A stretch of DNA of 64,000 nucleotides from Fischerella thermalis PCC 7521 (GTDB lineage: Bacteria; Cyanobacteriota; Cyanobacteriia; Cyanobacteriales; Nostocaceae): contig NZ_AJLL01000046.1 in the NCBI RefSeq assembly GCF_000317225.1, positions 19,797 to 83,796 of the forward strand, written 5' to 3'. Of this stretch, positions 17,545-27,106 are shown one piece after another. A program made the translations under genes and the position numbers. Every line of letters starts with the position of its first letter. Within the stretch, counting starts at the first letter, position 1. The notes beneath the pieces were generated by a model. The model ran no database searches. It had not been told where the DNA came from and worked only from the letters and a program-made list of their open reading frames with translations.

Positions 17545-18982
17545 GACAATTATCACAATGACCACAACGCCAATTTTCACCCTTTTGATGAAAACCAAAG
17601 GCGTTTAACAAAAACTGCCAACGGCACTGCTTGGTAGTAAGATATTTATTCATCTGCTTGGCGGCGTGCAATTGACTTACAGGCTGAGTTTTCTTACTAG
17701 ACACAATGGTGTAGTGAAAAGGGTCAAGCCAGTTGAGTTGACCAGTACTGTGCAACAGAGAAAGAGCAATAGCAGCATCAGGATATTGTCGTGTGACTGC
17801 GTTTATTTCCCCTGTTTTTGGTAGTTTTTTGATTAATTGCTGTGCTTGTTGCTGTTGCGATCGCATTTTATCCTCAAAAAACTTCTGCCTTTGCTTGTCT
17901 TCTGGATCTAACCAACCCGTAGGTTCACTTACCAAAGTTAATGTCTGTGCTGGTTTACCATCTCGTCCGGCGCGTCCAATTTCCTGTACATACTCTGATA
18001 AAAACAAAGGTGCGTGAAAGTGAACCACCCAACGGACATCTGATTTGTTTATCCCCATACCAAAAGCAGAAGTACAAACAACAAATGGCATTTTCCCTTC
18101 TATCCAAGCAGTTTCAATCATGCGCCGTTCTTCTGCACTCAGTCCTGCATGGTAACTGGCTGTCACATAACCCATCTGTTGCAGCCATGCAGCTATATTC
18201 TCGCTATCTCGCCTGCTGCGAACATAGACTAATCCCGCTGTTTGTTGTTTTTCTCTGATAAATTTGAATAATTGTTGCTTTCTATCCCTTGGAGTCCAAA
18301 TTAATCGGACTCTTGGGTTAAGATTAGGACGATAGGGGTCTAAAAGAAAGACTGCTGGTTGGTTTAGTTGTAAAGTTTCTTGGATGATTTTTTGGGCTAG
18401 AGGATCGGCAGTGGCAGTGAAAGCGGCTAGCGTTATTTTTGTTCCTATTGGTTTTGATTTCAACAATGCTGGCCGCACTGCCCCAATTCTTCGATAGGCA
18501 GGTCTAAAAGTGTCTCCCCATTGCACTAAACAATGTGCCTCATCTAATATCAAGCCGTTAATTGTCAGTTGTGGCTGGCATAATATTTGCCATACTGGGG
18601 GGCTAAATAAAGTTTCTGGCGATAGATATAATAATCTCAACTTTTGTTGTTCTAAAGCTTGCAGAATTTTTCGTCGTTGCCAAGATGACAATTCGCTATG
18701 TAAAAGTGCAGCGCTTAACTTGTGTTGGCGTAGTTCTTGAACTTGATTTTCCATCAGCGCTACTAGAGGTGAAACTACCAACGTTAACCCTGTTTGTAAC
18801 AACGCGGGCAACTGAAAGCAAATAGATTTTCCGCCACCAGTAGGCATGATAATTAGTGCATCATTTTTTGCCAATAAACTGCGGATAATTTCTCCCTGTG
18901 GCGAACGAAAATCTTTGTAACCCCAAATTTCTTGAAATGCAACCAAAACGTCATTCCAGGATATTTTTGCAGAGTTATTCAT
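17519..18982 (-). CDS. RecQ-type ATP-dependent DNA helicase
   Basis: The 487-residue protein is an SF2 3'-5' DNA helicase of the RecQ family: MPTGGGKSICFQLPAL (Walker A, about 46-61), LDEAHCLVQWGDTFRPAYRRIG (DEAH plus the aromatic-rich loop typical of RecQ), CTSAFGMGINKSDVRWVVHF and EIGRAGRDG. The zinc-binding part is present in reduced form (a Cys, then CGHCDNC near the end), but the winged-helix and HRDC domains are missing, so it is a short RecQ. It probably acts in recombinational repair or restart. The last codons lie in an inverted repeat. Confidence 0.92.
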   Translation of the reverse strand: MNNSAKISWNDVLVAFQEIWGYKDFRSPQGEIIRSLLAKNDALIIMPTGGGKSICFQLPALLQTGLTLVVSPLVALMENQVQELRQHKLSAALLHSELSSWQRRKILQALEQQKLRLLYLSPETLFSPPVWQILCQPQLTINGLILDEAHCLVQWGDTFRPAYRRIGAVRPALLKSKPIGTKITLAAFTATADPLAQKIIQETLQLNQPAVFLLDPYRPNLNPRVRLIWTPRDRKQQLFKFIREKQQTAGLVYVRSRRDSENIAAWLQQMGYVTASYHAGLSAEERRMIETAWIEGKMPFVVCTSAFGMGINKSDVRWVVHFHAPLFLSEYVQEIGRAGRDGKPAQTLTLVSEPTGWLDPEDKQRQKFFEDKMRSQQQQAQQLIKKLPKTGEINAVTRQYPDAAIALSLLHSTGQLNWLDPFHYTIVSSKKTQPVSQLHAAKQMNKYLTTKQCRWQFLLNAFGFHQKGENWRCGHCDNCRRGEAFDE

Positions 18983-19217
18983 GAGCAGCAGCGGATGTAT
19001 TTAAATTTGAATATATCCTCTACTGAAAGATTCCTGGCTCAGTAATTTTATATATTTTAGCGATCGCTTCAAGTTACGTATGCTTGTTATTACCCCTCAA
19101 TCCCCCTATAACGGCAGGACTGTTTCATTCTCGCAGGAAAAATGGCTGAATTAGGGTCAAACCCCATAAAGACTCTCTAGTAGGAGTACTGGAAATACCT
19201 CTATCAAGAGCAACAAT

Positions 19218-21140
19218 TTACTTATTCAAAAACACTCTAATTAATTGATAAGCGCCACTTTTTCCTAAAGTTTGATAGCTATTTGATTGCAAACCCATTT
19301 CTGGAAACTTTTTCGGTTGAGCTAAAACTAAAATTGAATCAGATTGTGTTTTATTCACAGCCTCCTTTCTCACATAATCGCCCGCGGCTGCACTCATTTT
19401 GATGTAATTTACAGGACGTTGGCTATAAAAAACAACGGTGGGTTTTTGAAAGCCAACCATAACTAATTCTTCACCTGGTTTTTGGACTTGGACTGCGATC
19501 GCTGACAATTCTCTTAAAGGTAACTGACGTTCTTGATCTATCAAAAATAAGGCTGGAGTCAGGACAAAAATTAAAAACAGCGCAAATGCCAACAAATTCA
19601 CACCAATCAACAGACGCCAACGGCGACGCAGTATTACCACTGCCAATACCACTGCACACACTAACCAGATCACGCTTCCCAACGTTGTCAAACCTGACTG
19701 TTGCAGCATTTGGCGAAATTGTGGTGCAGCCGGATCAGCACCTAACAACCGGGGTACGTAAAATAGTGCTACTGCGATCGCTGATACAAATATTACGTTG
19801 ACCCAGCCAGTCCAGAGGAGGGAGGAAGGGAGAGGGGGAGTGGGGGAAGTAATGTAGAGACGCGCCATGGCGCGTCTGGGAGTGTGAGAAGTAAGGATAT
19901 CTGTTTGTTTGCTTAACCTATGCTCTTTGAGTAAATCACTCCACAAAAGTCCTACTAGGATTGCTGCTGCTGGCATTAAGGGTAGGACATAGCTAGGAAG
20001 TTTGGTAACGGCAATGGTAAAAAAGCCGAAGATGCTCACAAACCAGAAAAAGGCAAATAAACCAAGCTGTTGCGATCGCTCTTGAGAACACCAATAGTTG
20101 CGCTGCCAAAATTTCAGCCTTGCCATTGATAGCGGCAAGTACACTGAGTATGGAGCAAAACCCAGTAATACTACCAGAAAGTAAAAATACCAGGGAGCTG
20201 TATGACCATTGACTACTTCTGTGAAGCGCTCAATATTGTGGTAGCCAAAAAACGAGTTAATGTAATTCCAGCCATTGCGCCAAGTCACCAGCACGTACCA
20301 AGGCAGTGATAAGACCAAAATAATTAGCATACCTAGCAAGAGGCGCATTTCTCGCATCACCTCTCGGAATTTGCCCAGATAGAGCAAAAACGCGCTGATA
20401 ATTAGCCCTGGTAAAACAATACCCACCGGTCCTTTAGTCAAAATTGCACCAGCAATTAGTACGTAGCAGGCGAGATACCATTTCTTGGGGAGGTGGGGAT
20501 TAGGGACAGTGGGGGGAGTATGGGGAGTGTGATATTCTCCGTGTCCTCCTTGTTCTCTGTCCCCGATCTCTGATCCCTCCTGACTTGCGTATCCCAAAAA
20601 AAAGCACAACAATGCTGATCCTATGCAGCCAGTGAGTAGCATATCCGAGACACCTGTTCTTCCCCAAACAATCATTTCGGGATTTAGTGCCATTACAGCT
20701 GCTACTACGCCAGCAGTTAACCAGCGCCTGGAAGGGCGAAAAACTTGTTCCAAAGCATCTTGTTTTGCCAGTTGCCATTGCACAGTATAAAAAGCCAAGC
20801 TAATGACAGCCATTGCCGCGATCGCACTTGGCAGACGTACAGCCCACTCATTCACACCAAAAATACTGTATGCGATCGCTTGACACCAGTAAATCAAAGC
20901 AGGTTTATCAAAGCGAGTTTTGCCGTTGAAAAACGGCGTGATCCAATCACCTGTTGTGTACATTTGGCGGGAAGCTTCAGCAAACAAAGGCTCGGTTTCA
21001 TCTATCAGCCCAATACTGCCCAAATGCCAAAAAAATGCGATCCCACCAACTAAAATCAACCACAAGGTTGACAGTGCGATCACAAAGGCTGGACGTTTGC
21101 CAATCCTAGTTAACAACTGGTCAAGTGCGCGAATTGTCAT
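19218..21140 (-). CDS. GT39-type membrane glycosyltransferase with two repeat-encoded inserts
   Basis: The protein has about 12 membrane spans and the PMT/ArnT-like N-terminal loop with acidic residues (LIDETEPLFAEASRQM) that binds the lipid-linked sugar donor. Such enzymes move a sugar from polyprenyl phosphate to lipids or proteins on the outer membrane face; acceptor unknown. I place the start at the ATG at 21140 (MTIRALDQLL); the 30 codons upstream are STRR-like DNA. Two inserts disturb the family pattern: GSEIGDREQGGHGEYHTPH and what follows (DNA about 20484-20582), and a segment around TSHTPRRAMARLYI (about 19816-19905). Both are in loops and made of G-rich repeats in frame. Confidence 0.9.
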   Translation of the reverse strand: MTIRALDQLLTRIGKRPAFVIALSTLWLILVGGIAFFWHLGSIGLIDETEPLFAEASRQMYTTGDWITPFFNGKTRFDKPALIYWCQAIAYSIFGVNEWAVRLPSAIAAMAVISLAFYTVQWQLAKQDALEQVFRPSRRWLTAGVVAAVMALNPEMIVWGRTGVSDMLLTGCIGSALLCFFLGYASQEGSEIGDREQGGHGEYHTPHTPPTVPNPHLPKKWYLACYVLIAGAILTKGPVGIVLPGLIISAFLLYLGKFREVMREMRLLLGMLIILVLSLPWYVLVTWRNGWNYINSFFGYHNIERFTEVVNGHTAPWYFYFLVVLLGFAPYSVYLPLSMARLKFWQRNYWCSQERSQQLGLFAFFWFVSIFGFFTIAVTKLPSYVLPLMPAAAILVGLLWSDLLKEHRLSKQTDILTSHTPRRAMARLYITSPTPPLPSSLLWTGWVNVIFVSAIAVALFYVPRLLGADPAAPQFRQMLQQSGLTTLGSVIWLVCAVVLAVVILRRRWRLLIGVNLLAFALFLIFVLTPALFLIDQERQLPLRELSAIAVQVQKPGEELVMVGFQKPTVVFYSQRPVNYIKMSAAAGDYVRKEAVNKTQSDSILVLAQPKKFPEMGLQSNSYQTLGKSGAYQLIRVFLNK

Positions 21141-21258
21141 TGAGTCACAAGTCAATGGTATAGGGTCACTAGTCAATAGTCGTTTAACTGTGATTTTTTG
21201 TTCTTTGTTCTCAAAACAAATATTAACCACTAATCACTAACTACTAACAATTAAACTA

Positions 21259-21810
21259 CTAATCAAGAATCAACTCCCATTCTTGCTTTTGTGGGTTCCA
21301 CACAGGAGTGGGAGTTTCGCCAACCACGTAAGGTCCCCAGTAGCGACGGGATCCATCTTGTGCAAAGGCAACTAAAATATCTCCCTTTTCAATTTTGATA
21401 GTACCGTTGGGTAGGGATAAAATCAGGCCCTTTTCACTACCTTCTCCTGGGGCAAAATCCCAATGCGCTGGAACTGCATAGCTTTGTTCAGACTTACTTT
21501 TAACTCCCGCTTTGCGTGCTAGTAAAGCAAGGCGGACTGGCTGTTCGGTTTGATTACTCATGCGTAAAATTCCCTGGCCTGTTGCTTTGACCGTCGAGCC
21601 TTGATGATATGTAAATAAAGATTTTGTAGGTGTCGCTACGGAAGTATTTAAAGTAGAAGCGATCGCACTTTCTGAGTTAGTATTTGCAGGAGATTCAGAG
21701 GGTTGATCTGCCTCAAAGGATACTTTAACTTCATAGCACCCTACAGGCAACAACAGCAATCCCAAGCAGGCAGCTGTGAGAACAGCATTACGGTAGATTG
21801 GCAATTTCAT
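21259..21810 (-). CDS. Predicted lipoprotein of unknown function
   Basis: The 183-residue protein begins with a lipoprotein signal peptide (MKLPIYRNAVLTAACLGLLLLPVGC) whose Cys25 in LPVGC would be lipidated. After a Ser/Asn/Thr-rich spacer (about 35-65) comes a beta-rich domain with RYWGPYVVGETPTPVWN near the end. No named family was recognised. It is 118 bases upstream of the glycosyltransferase on the same strand, so the two may form a cell-envelope operon. Confidence 0.7.
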   Translation of the reverse strand: MKLPIYRNAVLTAACLGLLLLPVGCYEVKVSFEADQPSESPANTNSESAIASTLNTSVATPTKSLFTYHQGSTVKATGQGILRMSNQTEQPVRLALLARKAGVKSKSEQSYAVPAHWDFAPGEGSEKGLILSLPNGTIKIEKGDILVAFAQDGSRRYWGPYVVGETPTPVWNPQKQEWELILD

Positions 21811-22319
21811 ATTGATAATTATTACAAATAAGTATTTTTTCTAAGCTCGTTTAAGATACTAGCCCACTGTCAACAGTGATAATTGATTCAGTGAACATCA
21901 AAACTATGTCACCGATCACAAATAACTAGTAACTGGTGCAATTGCCGACACTGGCTTTTTGAGAATTTGGGGACAAGATGTATAATTTATGTCATCATGA
22001 GCATCAATATCGAAGGAAGTTAGGAAAAAATTCCTTGACGCTTCATTTCTTCGCCGTAGCTCAAGATGATGATATTATGTATTAATTTTTGTATTCACCC
22101 TAAACCCAAAACAACTTCAAATAATATCCACACAACTTTATGCTAAACCTAATATCTTCAAGATGGAAATATCTCATCAAATTTTGCTCAAAGTCTTTCT
22201 CAGGCTAGGTATGGGAGTATAAGAGTATAGCAGTGTAAATATCAAACAAAAACACTTTTCTTACATTCCTACCCTCTTAAACACTGAGTATTTCTACTGT
22301 TTTAAGTACTATCTCTATC
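21811..22319. other. Gene-free divergent region
   Basis: This 509-base stretch separates the lipoprotein gene from ycf20. It is A/T-rich, has no reading frame worth calling, no clear repeat and no recognisable RNA. Promoters for both divergent genes are expected here but no convincing -35/-10 pair was picked. Confidence 0.5.
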
Positions 22320-22652
22320 ATGCAAAATACTCGTCTCAATAACTTATTCAATGTACTTACTAGGCGTTTAGCAGAATGGATTCTCAACCCTTGGCGACGC
22401 ATATCTATATTAATAATCAGTTTTTTACTCGGTTTTTTTCTTGGAAGCGCAGTAGCAACTACCGCTGGACAAACAGCAGAATGGGATATTGTAGTAGCTG
22501 GAACTTTAGTGTTGGCAACAGAAATTGCCAGTAGGATATTTTACAATCGTAGTGTTTTGGCACGACAAGTCTTTTGGGTGCAAGCAATCAACTACCTGAA
22601 AGTTGGTCTTACCTATAGTTTATTTTTGGAAGCATTTAAGCTGGGATCTTGA
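22320..22652 (+). CDS. ycf20: Ycf20-like protein (DUF565)
   Basis: The 110-residue protein matches the Ycf20/DUF565 family of cyanobacteria and plastids: NPWRRISILIISFLLGFFLG followed by ATTAGQTAEWDI and the late YLKVGLTYSLFLEAFKLG. It has two to three membrane spans. In Chlamydomonas and Arabidopsis, Ycf20-like proteins affect non-photochemical quenching; the bacterial role is not settled. It is followed by the glycerate kinase gene 66 bases downstream, with STRR words between. Confidence 0.9.
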   Translation: MQNTRLNNLFNVLTRRLAEWILNPWRRISILIISFLLGFFLGSAVATTAGQTAEWDIVVAGTLVLATEIASRIFYNRSVLARQVFWVQAINYLKVGLTYSLFLEAFKLGS

Positions 22653-22718
22653 GGAGTGTGGGGAGATGGGGAGGTTCTGACCACTAACTACTAACTACTA
22701 ACCACTAACAAATGACCA

Positions 22719-23612
22719 ATGACAAATGACTTGTTCAAATCTATCTATCTTGATGTGCTGGAATTTTGCCAAAGTCATCTCCAGATGCAGCCCCAAGCAG
22801 TGTCGGAGGTTTTGTGCAATGTGTGGCTACCTCTAGCTAAAAGGCTGGTATCCCATCGACAGCAACTCAATCGTCCGCTGATTCAAGGTATTTTGGGAGG
22901 ACAAGGGACAGGTAAGACTACTTTGTGTCGGGTATTGGCTTTGATTATTGGGTATTTGGGATATAATGCCCTAAGTTTATCTCTGGATGACCTATACAAA
23001 ACCTATCGCGATCGCCAAATTCTCAAACAGCATGATCCCCGATTAATTTGGCGTGGTCCACCAGGAACTCATGATGTTGAGTTAGGCTTAACTGTACTAG
23101 ACAAAATTCGTAGCTGTGAATTGCCAGTGTCAGTGCCTCGCTTTGATAAGTCAGCATACAATGGTGCTGGTGATAGAACTACTCCAGAAATTGTCACAAA
23201 TGCAGACATTGTATTATTTGAGGGTTGGTTTGTTGGTGTACGTCCAATTGATCCCAGTGCATTTGATCACCCACCGTCGCCGATTTTGACTCCCGAAGAT
23301 CAAGCTTTTGCCCGTGATATCAATGATAAACTGCGTGATTATCTGCCACTGTGGGAAAGATTAGATAGCTTAATTGTGCTATATCCCAAAGATTATCGAT
23401 TTTCGTTGGAGTGGCGTCAACAAGCTGAAAGGCAAATGATTGCTCTTGGCAAGCCGGGCATGACAGATTCAGAAATTGAGCAATTTGTCAAGTACTTTTG
23501 GTGTTCTCTTCACCCAGAATTATTTATCAAACCCTTAATTGAATCTCCAACACTAGTTGATTTAGTAATTGAAATTAACTCCGATCACAGTTTTGGTAAA
23601 ATCTTGAGTTAG
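22719..23612 (+). CDS. glyK: D-glycerate 3-kinase, plant/cyanobacterial GLYK type
   Basis: The enzyme phosphorylates D-glycerate to 3-phosphoglycerate, the last step of the photorespiratory cycle. The 297-residue protein has the P-loop GGQGTGKTTLC (about 61-71), SLDDLYKTYRDR and IWRGPPGTHD, all typical of the plant-type kinase, plus FDKSAYNGAGDR and a LFEGWFVG strand. Length fits the soluble form without transit peptide. It lies behind ycf20 on the same strand, a link without clear functional reason. Confidence 0.92.
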   Translation: MTNDLFKSIYLDVLEFCQSHLQMQPQAVSEVLCNVWLPLAKRLVSHRQQLNRPLIQGILGGQGTGKTTLCRVLALIIGYLGYNALSLSLDDLYKTYRDRQILKQHDPRLIWRGPPGTHDVELGLTVLDKIRSCELPVSVPRFDKSAYNGAGDRTTPEIVTNADIVLFEGWFVGVRPIDPSAFDHPPSPILTPEDQAFARDINDKLRDYLPLWERLDSLIVLYPKDYRFSLEWRQQAERQMIALGKPGMTDSEIEQFVKYFWCSLHPELFIKPLIESPTLVDLVIEINSDHSFGKILS

Positions 23613-23677
23613 TTGACAAAATTAGTGGTTAGTAGTTATTAGTTAGAACCTCCCCATCACCCCGATCCCTAATTACT

Positions 23678-26600
23678 CTATTCATTTGTTGCTAAAGCTT
23701 GATTAATATGATTAAGCAAATCTTCCATTGAGATTGATCGAGGCAAAACTTTGGTGGCGATCGCACCCACAGCATTGTCTAAGGAATGTTCCTGAGCAAG
23801 ATCAGGATTTAATTGCTGATCTAGTACCAAAACGGGCGGCAATTTTACAGGTAACTCCCCTAGTACTTTCAGGGCTGAGTATACTTCTTTTTTTAGACTA
23901 GATTCTTCTAAGCAAATTAGCAACAAATCAACGCTTTCGTGGCGGAGTTGTTGTAGCAATTCTTCCCAGGATCTACCGATTGTCGCTTTCAGTCCGGCTG
24001 TATGCAAATACTGAATTAATGCTTGGAACCACTCGGAACCACGAGAGATCGTCAGAGGTTTCAAGCCTTGCTGGGGAAAATCTGCGGCTTGAGAGTCTTT
24101 GTCTAAACTTTTCCTACTAGAATGCTTGCGTTTTGCATCTGGCAAATCTGGTAATCCTGCCAATTCCACTACTAAGATACTGGGAGGACAGGATATACCA
24201 ACTGCTATTTGCAACACTGATAATAAAGCATCTATTTTTTTACTATTATCGTTGTTGTTTGTGGGCGATCGCATTAAACAAGGAAACACGGACAAACCAG
24301 GTATTTGAGAAGCTATCTGTGTGGTTTTCACATCACAAGTAACCAAGGGTAGAGTTGCCAAGCGAGGAAAATTACTCAGTTTTTGCAGATAAGCTGCTGC
24401 TGCTGGGACTTCTGCATCCAATAAAACCACATCAAACTGCCATACTCTAGCTAGCAATTCTGCCTGTTCAATATCATCTACTTCTATGATCCGATGTTGG
24501 AGTAGGAGGGGATACAAATCAAGAGTGTCTCTTTCAGGATGGACTAATCTGAGAATTCGCAGTGGGGTATGAATTGCAGTTGCTTTAGCTTCTTTGTTGT
24601 GCTGCTTTTTCTGGGAAATTGTATACAAACTTTCCAATAGCGGTGCTAAAAATTGAGGTTCCACTGGTAAACTCAAAAAACCATCAGCACGATTGGCAAA
24701 TGCTTGTTCTTTCTCCGCCGCCGTTGCTGTCACAATTACAGGGATATGGCGAGTCGTAGCATCGGATTTGAGTAAAGTTAGCACATCCCAACCGGAAAGC
24801 AGAGGTAGTAAGGGATTGAGAAATACAGCTTTGGGTTGCAAACGCCGGGCTTTTTCTACAGCTTCACATCCTGAACGCGCAATTACTACTCGATAACCTA
24901 AGCCTGTAAGTTGTTCGGTTAAATCTTCAATATAGCGGGCAACTGCTTCTACTACCAATACTAGTTGTTGGGAAGAACTGGAGTGATGAACTGTAGATGT
25001 CTGTCTTCGCCCCTGTTGTTCTTGCAGGCTTGGGGTGAGGTGGTGGTGGGATGGTTGATGGAGTGGTATGGTGGTGGGGTAGGGTGAAATCTTTCTCCCC
25101 ATCATCTTTTTCCCCATTTCCTCGTTTCCTAATCTTCCCACTTCTTTCGGGGGACTCGGTGGTAATAACAAAGTAAACTGACTGCCTTTACCTTCACGAG
25201 ATAAAAAGCTAACATCACCACCGTGGAGACGAGCAAGGGCCCTGGTTAAGACTAAACCTAGTCCTGTACCTTCAAATTGGCGGGTAAGGGGATGTTCTAA
25301 TTGTTGGAATTTTTGAAATATCAGATGCTGTTGATGTTCGGGAATGCCAATTCCTGTATCCCATACTGTAAATGTGATCCAACCTTCCCAACGACTGACT
25401 CGCAGTCCGATTTCTCCTCCTGTTTCGGTGAATTTGAAGGCATTGGATAGCAGGTGTACTAACATTTGACGCAGGCGAAACTCATCTGCGACAATTTCTT
25501 CTAAACCTGGTTCTATAAAAAGACTGAATTTGTGTTCTTCTCCACCAGTCTGAGGATGAGAAGAGACGACGGTTTTGCGACTTTGGGCGTGGATAGCTTT
25601 TGCTTCACTGATAGCGCGATCGCACACTGTACGAATATTAACAATTGCTAGCATCAGTTCCATTTGCCCCGTTTCCATGCGGGTCAAATCCAAAATATTA
25701 TTGACTACACTCATCAAATGCCGTCCACTTTGATGAATTAGTCCAGCATAACGCGCTTGCCGCTCGTTGAGTTCTCCTAATTGTTGATCTATCAACAATC
25801 GCGATAATCCCAAAACCGCGGTTAGGGGAGTTTTTAACTCATGACTAATACAGGCTAAAAATTCATCTTTTAACCGATTTAGTTGCATTAGATCGGCATT
25901 TTTTGCTGCTAGCTCTTTACAAAGTTGCTGTTGTTCAGTGACATCTGTGGCTAACATCAACCACAAATCTGAGTTAACTGCTGTATCTGAACCGGGATTT
26001 TTAACTTTTAGTTCTGGACTATCTAAAGGAATTTTGGCAAATTGCCAGACTCTTTCTTGACCATTTTGTATTTCTACAACGCAGGTACAAGTTCCATGTC
26101 GGCTATCTAAAAAACAGCGATTGACCTTAGAAGATAGTTGTGTCGGTTGTTTTAATGATGTGGGTAATTCTGAATACTGGCTTGTAGCCGTTGGTAGCAG
26201 TACTTCACTGCTAGTTGACATATCGTCTCGAATTAGAGTTTTCGCGGCTACGGGCTGAGGTTGATAATGATGAGTATGATTAGTAATGCTGCTATTAGAT
26301 AAGCCTTGGTGAGTACGATTTTCCAGGTTTTTGAGTGTTGCGGGATTCAGGATTGCTTCTACTTGTTGTCTAACTCCTTCTGGATCTTTTAAAACTCCTA
26401 ATTGCTGCCACCATGCTGGGTTTTGGGTTACAATTTTGCCTGTGTTAGTTTGCAGCATTAAAGGCCAGGGTAGTCTTTCTAACAGTTGAATTAAAGGATG
26501 ATTCGGCGATGGTGAAGTTCCGAGTGTTACCTGTTTTTCTTCCTTTGTAGACTTAGCAACCACGGATGTTTTGCGGCGACGAGATTTGGCTTTTTTGGTA

Positions 26601-27106
26601 GTATTTTCGATTTGTGGTTGAGTTTGTGTTCTTTGCCGAACCACAAATTGCAGTAACCTTGAGCTATCTATTAACCCTAAAAATTTGCCTTCAGAGTCAA
26701 TTAATGCCCAATCTCGGTTAATATTATTTTTGTTCTGTTGCGATCGCAACAAATAACTAAATTCCTCGACACCCCAGTCTGAGGGCAAATTTTGTATTGG
26801 TTGTATCAAACTTGCTCCCCAGCTTGTCAATGTTTGTTCTAAATCAAAAGACCCTGCTTGATTACTATTTGCTTGATTTGCTACCAAAATTTCTGGTAGC
26901 AAATGGGCAGAATAAATTACCCCAACAGGGTTTTGCTGCTCATTCAAAACTACCAGGCGATCGCACTGCTCTGTCTCAAAACTTGCTAACACAACCTTGA
27001 GAGTTGCTGTTCTTGAGCAGATGGGTACAGTGCTGATGAATTCGTAGAGCGGGTACTTTAACATTGACATAAGCTTTCGAGTATAATTCTCTCGGTGCGG
27101 AAACAT
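23678..27106 (-). CDS. CBS-domain hybrid histidine kinase with degenerate receivers
   Basis: Domain order: paired CBS motifs (about 18-155), a Lys/Arg-rich linker, a PAS-like stretch (about 205-390), HisKA with SHELKTPLTA (His422), HATPase_c with LSNAFKFTE, DTGIGIP and GTGLGL (to about 650), a repeat-encoded insert (about 653-700), then three receiver-like domains (about 714-830, 848-945, 975-1140). In the first receiver the phospho-acceptor Asp is Asn764 (VFLNPLLPLLSGWDVL) and the acidic pair is lost; the other two lack the acidic pocket as well. CBS pairs often bind adenine nucleotides. A start at 27064 (MLKYPLYEF) is possible. The kinase core looks intact, so it may work through a separate regulator. 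Confidence 0.9.
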   Translation of the reverse strand: MFPHRENYTRKLMSMLKYPLYEFISTVPICSRTATLKVVLASFETEQCDRLVVLNEQQNPVGVIYSAHLLPEILVANQANSNQAGSFDLEQTLTSWGASLIQPIQNLPSDWGVEEFSYLLRSQQNKNNINRDWALIDSEGKFLGLIDSSRLLQFVVRQRTQTQPQIENTTKKAKSRRRKTSVVAKSTKEEKQVTLGTSPSPNHPLIQLLERLPWPLMLQTNTGKIVTQNPAWWQQLGVLKDPEGVRQQVEAILNPATLKNLENRTHQGLSNSSITNHTHHYQPQPVAAKTLIRDDMSTSSEVLLPTATSQYSELPTSLKQPTQLSSKVNRCFLDSRHGTCTCVVEIQNGQERVWQFAKIPLDSPELKVKNPGSDTAVNSDLWLMLATDVTEQQQLCKELAAKNADLMQLNRLKDEFLACISHELKTPLTAVLGLSRLLIDQQLGELNERQARYAGLIHQSGRHLMSVVNNILDLTRMETGQMELMLAIVNIRTVCDRAISEAKAIHAQSRKTVVSSHPQTGGEEHKFSLFIEPGLEEIVADEFRLRQMLVHLLSNAFKFTETGGEIGLRVSRWEGWITFTVWDTGIGIPEHQQHLIFQKFQQLEHPLTRQFEGTGLGLVLTRALARLHGGDVSFLSREGKGSQFTLLLPPSPPKEVGRLGNEEMGKKMMGRKISPYPTTIPLHQPSHHHLTPSLQEQQGRRQTSTVHHSSSSQQLVLVVEAVARYIEDLTEQLTGLGYRVVIARSGCEAVEKARRLQPKAVFLNPLLPLLSGWDVLTLLKSDATTRHIPVIVTATAAEKEQAFANRADGFLSLPVEPQFLAPLLESLYTISQKKQHNKEAKATAIHTPLRILRLVHPERDTLDLYPLLLQHRIIEVDDIEQAELLARVWQFDVVLLDAEVPAAAAYLQKLSNFPRLATLPLVTCDVKTTQIASQIPGLSVFPCLMRSPTNNNDNSKKIDALLSVLQIAVGISCPPSILVVELAGLPDLPDAKRKHSSRKSLDKDSQAADFPQQGLKPLTISRGSEWFQALIQYLHTAGLKATIGRSWEELLQQLRHESVDLLLICLEESSLKKEVYSALKVLGELPVKLPPVLVLDQQLNPDLAQEHSLDNAVGAIATKVLPRSISMEDLLNHINQALATNE

